DNA of 64,000 bases. Origin: Rhodococcus oxybenzonivorans. GTDB lineage: Bacteria; Actinomycetota; Actinomycetes; Mycobacteriales; Mycobacteriaceae. Below are positions 60,553 to 64,000 of the stretch, one piece after another. A model generated the notes under the pieces. The model was not told the DNA's origin. It made no database searches and worked only from the letters and a program-made list of their open reading frames with translations. Made by a program: the position numbers and the translations under genes. Within the stretch, counting starts at the first letter, position 1; the number at the start of each line of letters is the position of its first letter. The stretch is from assembly GCF_003130705.1 (NCBI RefSeq), contig NZ_CP021355.1:744001-808000 (forward strand). Reading direction: 5' to 3'.

Positions 60553-61106
60553 CCACCACCCCGATCCCCGATGCGGTGCCGGCGCCGAACACGGCCGAGG
60601 CGGCCAGCCTCTACCAACGCCTGCGCGGCCATCTGGCGGTGCTCAAACTCCACGACGCCGCCGAAGCCCTGCCCGCGGTCCTCGACCGCGCGCAACAGAC
60701 CAACCTGTCGATGACCGCCACCCTGGAGGAGTTGCTCTCGATCGAGGTCGACGCTACCGAGGCCCGCCGACTCGCCGGACGATTGCGGTTTGCGTGCCTG
60801 CCGACACCAGCGTCGCTCGAGGACTTCGATTTCGACGCCGCCGCGGGCCTCGACCGGAAGCTGATCGCCGAGCTCGGGACCTGCCGCTACCTCGAAACCG
60901 CGACGAACCTGCTGCTCATTGGCCCGCCGGGGGTCGGCAAGACACACCTCGCGGTCGGGCTGGCGCGGGCCGCGGTGCACGCCGGATACCGCACCTACTT
61001 CACCACCGCCGCCGACCTCGCCGCCCGCTGCCACCGGGCCGCGATCGAGGGCCGGTGGGCGACGACGATGCGGTTCTTCGCCGGCCCCACCCTGCTGGTC
61101 GTCGAC
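60549..61106 (+). pseudogene. istB: IS21 helper ATPase IstB, 3' truncated
   Basis: Begins MTTTPIPDAVPAPN, overlapping istA by 4 bases. Helical N-domain, then AAA+ ATPase with Walker A LIGPPGVGKTHLAVGLAR and Walker B start FAGPTLLVVD. It breaks immediately after that Asp at 61106, where TTATGCCG of the next element starts. About 70 residues are lost. The frame runs on into foreign DNA to 61241. It is non-functional. Confidence 0.85.
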
Positions 61107-61131
61107 TTATGCCGCCCCCGTAACTATGCCG
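61107..61131. repeat. RIT end repeat
   Basis: TTATGCCG and CTATGCCG separated by CCCCCGTAA mark the left end of the RIT element at the istB break. Such repeated terminal words are the likely recombinase binding sites. Confidence 0.55.
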
Positions 61132-61210
61132 ATGCCGGGCGGCGTTCCGGGTGGGCTGCCCTGTCTTGCAATGACTTGCAGTACTTCGAATCTGAATGTG
61201 CTTGGCATAT

Positions 61211-62193
61211 TCACAGTGCCTCCAGGAACGCGAGCAGCTGATCCGGTGGTCGGTAGCGTCCGGGTGGCGATGTCGACGACGCGAGGTGTGCGAGGGCACG
61301 CTCTTTGATCGCGAGGTCGGCGTGCAGGTAGGCGGTGGTGGATCGAACGTCTGCATGCCCGAGCCAGAGGGCGATGACGGTCGTATCGACGCCTGCGTGC
61401 AGAAGCGTCATGGCGCAGGTATGCCGGAAGACGTGGGGGCTGAGGTGTTTTCCGACCAGCGACGGACAGGACTGCCGAGCTTGTGCGGCGTAGATGGTGA
61501 CTCTGCGTTGGACGGCATCGACACTCAACCGTCGGCCGGTTCGAGTGCAGAACGCCGCATCGTCGCGTTGTCCGACTCGTTCGATCAGCCACACGTTCAT
61601 GACTGCGCGCACTGATTCGGCACCGACCGTTCTTTGCGGCCCTTGCCGACGCACCGAACGTGTCCGCTCGTTCCGGTGACGACGTCGCCGCAGTTGAGTC
61701 CGAGCAGTTCCGAGACCCGCAGACCGGTCTGCATCGCCAACGTCATCAGCGCATGATCACGCCGCCCGGCCCAGGTGCCGCGGTCAGCAGCGGCAAGCAT
61801 CGCAGCGGCCTCGGGTTCGTCGAGGAAGCAGACGATGGCTTTGTCGAACCGTTTCGGTGGGATCGCCAGGACCTGTGCGATGAGCGCTGCATGTTCGGGA
61901 TGCCGCAGGGCGGCATAGGAGAACAGTGAGCGGATGGCGGTCAGTCTGGCGTTTCGGGTGCGGGCGGAGTTGGCGCGATCGTTCTCGAGGTGATCGAGGA
62001 ACGCGCAGATCGCGTCGGCGTCGAGATCGGTCCAGTCCAACCGTGACGGGGCTCGGTGGGTTCGTTGTTCCATGAACGCCAGCAGCAGCCGCATCGTATC
62101 TCGGTAGGCGGCGATGGTGTGTTCGCTGGCGCGGCGCTGCATGGTCAACCGCTCGAGGAAGAACGACTGCACCGTCGACGCGATTGCGGTCAT
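61211..62193 (-). pseudogene. RitC-like tyrosine recombinase, frameshifted
   Basis: From ATG 62193 reads FFLERLTMQRRASEHTIAAY, ARLTAIRSLFSYAALRHPEH, IPPKRFDKAIVCFLDEPEA and catalytic Arg in TGLRVSELLG. Near 61630 (GKGRKERSVP) the frame shifts and continues as RLSVDAVQRRVTIYAAQARQ, SPHVFRHTCAMTLLHAGVDT (HxxR), ALWLGHADVRSTTAYLHADL (His and Tyr) to PDQLLAFLEAL at 61211. All catalytic residues survive but in two frames. Confidence 0.82.
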
Positions 62194-62580
62194 GAGTTCA
62201 CCTGCGGCAGGGTTGGTTCGAGCCGCTCTGCCGCCAACGCCAGCAGCTGCGGTGCCGCGGACAGATACCAATAGGTCGATCGTGGGTCGCGGTGACCGAG
62301 GTAGGTGGAGAGCCGCGGAAGTCGAGCGGCGACGTCCTCGCCGTCGCGGTACCACTGCAACAGCACTGTCACTGCGAACGTGTGTCGGAGGTCGTGGATC
62401 CTCGGCGCCACCGTCGACTGTCGCCCGATTCCGCTGCCGCGCCGTAGGTCTGCGAATACTTCGAACACCGACTCGTAGATCACCCGGCGGCCGGTGAGCG
62501 AGACGAAGTAGCTCTCGTTCCCGGGTGTGCGGTCGAAGCTCTCGCGTAGGGATGCGTGGCGCGCCAACGCCTCGGTTTGC
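62190..62580 (-). pseudogene. RitB-like tyrosine recombinase, C-terminal fragment
   Basis: About 130 residues of the catalytic domain: EALARHASLRESFDRTPGNE, RIHDLRHTFAVTVLLQWYRD (HxxR), STYLGHRDPRSTYWYLSAAP (His and nucleophile Tyr). The stop overlaps the RitC start by 4 bases. Upstream of about 62580 the match ends and plus-strand recombinase coding begins, so the N-terminal two thirds are gone. Confidence 0.78.
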
Positions 62581-62582
62581 AG

Positions 62583-63125
62583 CATCGCGATTGGCACACC
62601 GGGTGCGGCGACACCCCGTACGTCGAGGTCGTCGCCCGAGACCACCCGCATGAGGTGCGGGCCAAGAGCGGCTACCGGCGGGTGTACGTCTCCGACGAGC
62701 TGGACCGCCTCTACGGCGAGTACGTCTGGCGGTTGTGTGAGGTCGGCGCCGATCTGGCCACCGACGACTTCGACGGCACTTGCGTGTTCGTCAACCTCGA
62801 CCGGGAGCCGCGGTTCGCGCCGTGGCGACCGGAGTCCGTCTACGACCTGGTGGACCGGCTGCGCCGCGAGCTGTCGGGGCAGGTGCCGCAGGCCTGGTCG
62901 CCGCACTGGATGCGGCACAGCCACGCCACGGCGCTGTTGTTGTCGGGGGTACCGGTGCACGTGGTGAGTCGACGATTGGGGCATGTCGACGTGCAGACCA
63001 CGCTCAACACCTACGCGCACGTGAGCGAGGACGCCGAGATGCGGGCGGTCGCCGACTGGAAGGCGGTCACCGCCGGCTGGCGAGTCGGCGCGCACCGCGA
63101 CGAGCGGATCGAGTCCGGCTCGTGA
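62583..63125 (+). pseudogene. TnpA-like tyrosine recombinase, N-terminally truncated
   Basis: About 180 residues: TPYVEVVARDHPHEVRAKSG, RRVYVSDELDRLYGEYVWRL, HWMRHSHATALLLSGVPVHV (HxxR), SRRLGHVDVQTTLNTYAHVS with His and Tyr. This is the C-terminal catalytic half of a Tn554-TnpA-type integrase; the catalytic Arg half is missing, lost at the junction with the RIT element. The stop TGA overlaps a GTG start for the next gene. Confidence 0.75.
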
Positions 63126-64000
63126 CCGGCGGGCGCGACGAGGCCACGATCGACTGGGTGGAAGCGGCCCGCGTCCGCTGCGACCCGCAGGCGCTGGAGG
63201 ACTTGTGGGCGGCGGTGCCGGAACCGATGCGGCTGTTGTGCTTCGCCGAGTCGAGTGTCCCACCGGAATACGCGGGAGCGTTCTGCCACGACGGGACCTG
63301 GCGGGCCGGGGTGGACTTGTCGCAGCTGCCGGAGCCGATGCGCCGGGAGGTGGCGTGGTGTGTGTTCCGGATCATCGAGCTGGGCGGGAAGATCCCGACA
63401 CCGGGCTTGAGCATGCTGGTGCGCCGGCTCGGTGAGGTGATCGCCGATCGTGCCGGGCGGGCGCCCGCCTCCCTGCTCGGACTGCCCGTGCGGGACTGGT
63501 GCCGGCAGATCCAGCATGCGGTGCACCGCCGCCGCGGACGGCTGCCGGCGGCCACCACGATGAACAACATCCGCTGCCTGCTGACGCGGATGATGCGGCT
63601 GCTCGTCACCGCCTCCGATACCGGCCCGTGGTGGCAGCGAGACCGATGGAACCCGGTCGAGGACAACCGGATCCCGCTGCGCGAGCACGAGCCGATGGGC
63701 CGGTACTCGGTGCGGTTCGACCGGATCGGCACCCGCTGGCTGCGGCGCGGGCTGCAGTGGCACTGCAAGGTCGGGCTGGAGACGGGATCGTTGAGCTGGT
63801 CGACGGTGCACCGCCGGATCGTGGCGGTGGGCGAGTTCGACGGCTTCCTGGGCGGCCGCGGGGTCGAGGGGCCGTGGCTGATCGATGGCGCCGCCGGGAT
63901 GCGGGCCCTCATGCTGGAGTTCCTCGGTCATCTCCGCGCCAGGCCGGTCACCCGTGGACGCCGCACCGGCCGGTTGTCACCGGCGTCGATGCAGCGCCTG
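63122..64000 (+). CDS. Large TnpB-like tyrosine recombinase, 3' end outside window
   Basis: 293 codons open to the window edge from GTG 63122, which overlaps the TnpA-like stop (GTGA). It contains LLCFAESSVPPEYAGAFCHD, FRIIELGGKIPTPGLSMLVR, RRGRLPAATTMNNIRCLLTR and WWQRDRWNPVEDNRIPLREH. Length, order and coupling fit the TnpB partner of Tn554-type elements; the catalytic domain would lie beyond the window. It is not closely similar to the TnpB-like gene at 28058, so it represents a second element type. Confidence 0.65.
   Translation, partial: MTGGRDEATIDWVEAARVRCDPQALEDLWAAVPEPMRLLCFAESSVPPEYAGAFCHDGTWRAGVDLSQLPEPMRREVAWCVFRIIELGGKIPTPGLSMLVRRLGEVIADRAGRAPASLLGLPVRDWCRQIQHAVHRRRGRLPAATTMNNIRCLLTRMMRLLVTASDTGPWWQRDRWNPVEDNRIPLREHEPMGRYSVRFDRIGTRWLRRGLQWHCKVGLETGSLSWSTVHRRIVAVGEFDGFLGGRGVEGPWLIDGAAGMRALMLEFLGHLRARPVTRGRRTGRLSPASMQRL

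Larger units (their letters stand above)
59043..61106 (+). mobile_element. IS21-family element, truncated at right end
   Basis: Left end marked by two related repeats, CTGAAAATGCTCA (59043-59055) and CCGAAAGTGCTCA (59066-59078), as expected for the repeated termini of IS21 elements. istA and istB follow, overlapping by ATGA. The right side is lost at 61106, where the recombinase-in-trio element begins. Confidence 0.78.
61107..62580 (-). mobile_element. Recombinase-in-trio (RIT) element, truncated
   Basis: Starts exactly inside istB with TTATGCCG (61107-61114) and a second copy CTATGCCG (61124-61131), resembling the repeated ends of RIT elements. It carries a RitC-like and the C-terminal part of a RitB-like tyrosine recombinase on the minus strand, overlapping by ATGA. 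RitA and the far end are missing; other DNA begins near 62580. Confidence 0.7.

Noticed and set aside
59169..61241. One 690-residue protein across istA and istB
   Set aside because: The frame is continuous only because istA is shifted near 60100; the middle third is nonsense and the two ends belong to different IS21 proteins.

Overview
The window is high-GC actinobacterial DNA, most like Rhodococcus or a close mycolic-acid relative. The evidence is GTG/TTG starts, a MenB-type enzyme very close to the mycobacterial one, an FdxC-type ferredoxin, the 17-beta-HSD4-like and steroid/isoprenoid-type beta-oxidation families, and IS families typical of rhodococcal islands and megaplasmids. No rRNA, tRNA, replication or partition gene is visible, so chromosome and plasmid cannot be told apart.

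Layout. 1-2550: partial Ser/Thr kinase-ATPase regulator (minus). 2516-4523: decayed minus-strand fragments. 4524-5438: menB-like gene with a palindrome upstream. 6116-7628: peptidoglycan hydrolase (SLT + NlpC/P60). 7690-8426: dead IS630-type transposase. 8454-9605: class III adenylate cyclase. 9863-15356 (minus operon): DUF35-fused HMG-CoA-synthase-like protein, two thiolases, SDR, enoyl-CoA hydratase. 15960-16535: IS481 scar. 16632-17954: a single-chain regulator made of two TetR units. 18294-24791 (plus operon): class III CoA-transferase, LCAD-like dehydrogenase, HMG-CoA lyase, second acyl-CoA dehydrogenase, paired hot-dog hydratase subunits, unusual SDR. 24915-32037: IS1380-type element, then an ISL3-type element broken by a Tn554-like two-recombinase element. 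32281-46382: acyl-CoA dehydrogenase, SnoaL-like protein, P450, NDP-forming acyl-CoA synthetase, amidohydrolase, SDR, aldehyde dehydrogenase, acyl-CoA dehydrogenase, GMC oxidoreductase, AMP-forming ligase, 7Fe-type ferredoxin. 46600-46886: IS30 scar. 47273-51384 (minus): ligase, thioesterase, ferredoxin reductase, [2Fe-2S] ferredoxin. 51793-58950: second P450, then an eight-gene coupled operon (SDR, cysteine-less SCP2-type thiolase, DUF35 partner, paired hydratase subunits, SnoaL, CoA-transferase, MaoC). 58963-64000: truncated IS21 element cut by a truncated recombinase-in-trio element, abutting a second two-recombinase element.

Taken together, about 40 kb looks like one catabolic island for a CoA-activated, probably branched or cyclic (isoprenoid- or steroid-like) substrate. 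P450s with their own redox partners and GMC/aldehyde/alcohol dehydrogenases would oxidise it to an acid. Five different CoA-activating or CoA-transferring enzymes would load it. Four acyl-CoA dehydrogenases, paired MaoC-type hydratases, SDRs and thiolase/DUF35 sets would shorten it, and HMG-CoA lyase would handle a 3-hydroxy-3-methyl intermediate. The substrate is inference. AT-rich palindromes built on GATTAG/CTAATC lie in front of two of the operons flanking the tandem TetR gene, and related half-sites lie upstream of others, which suggests a local regulon. Mobile elements or their scars lie at both flanks and at several internal module boundaries.
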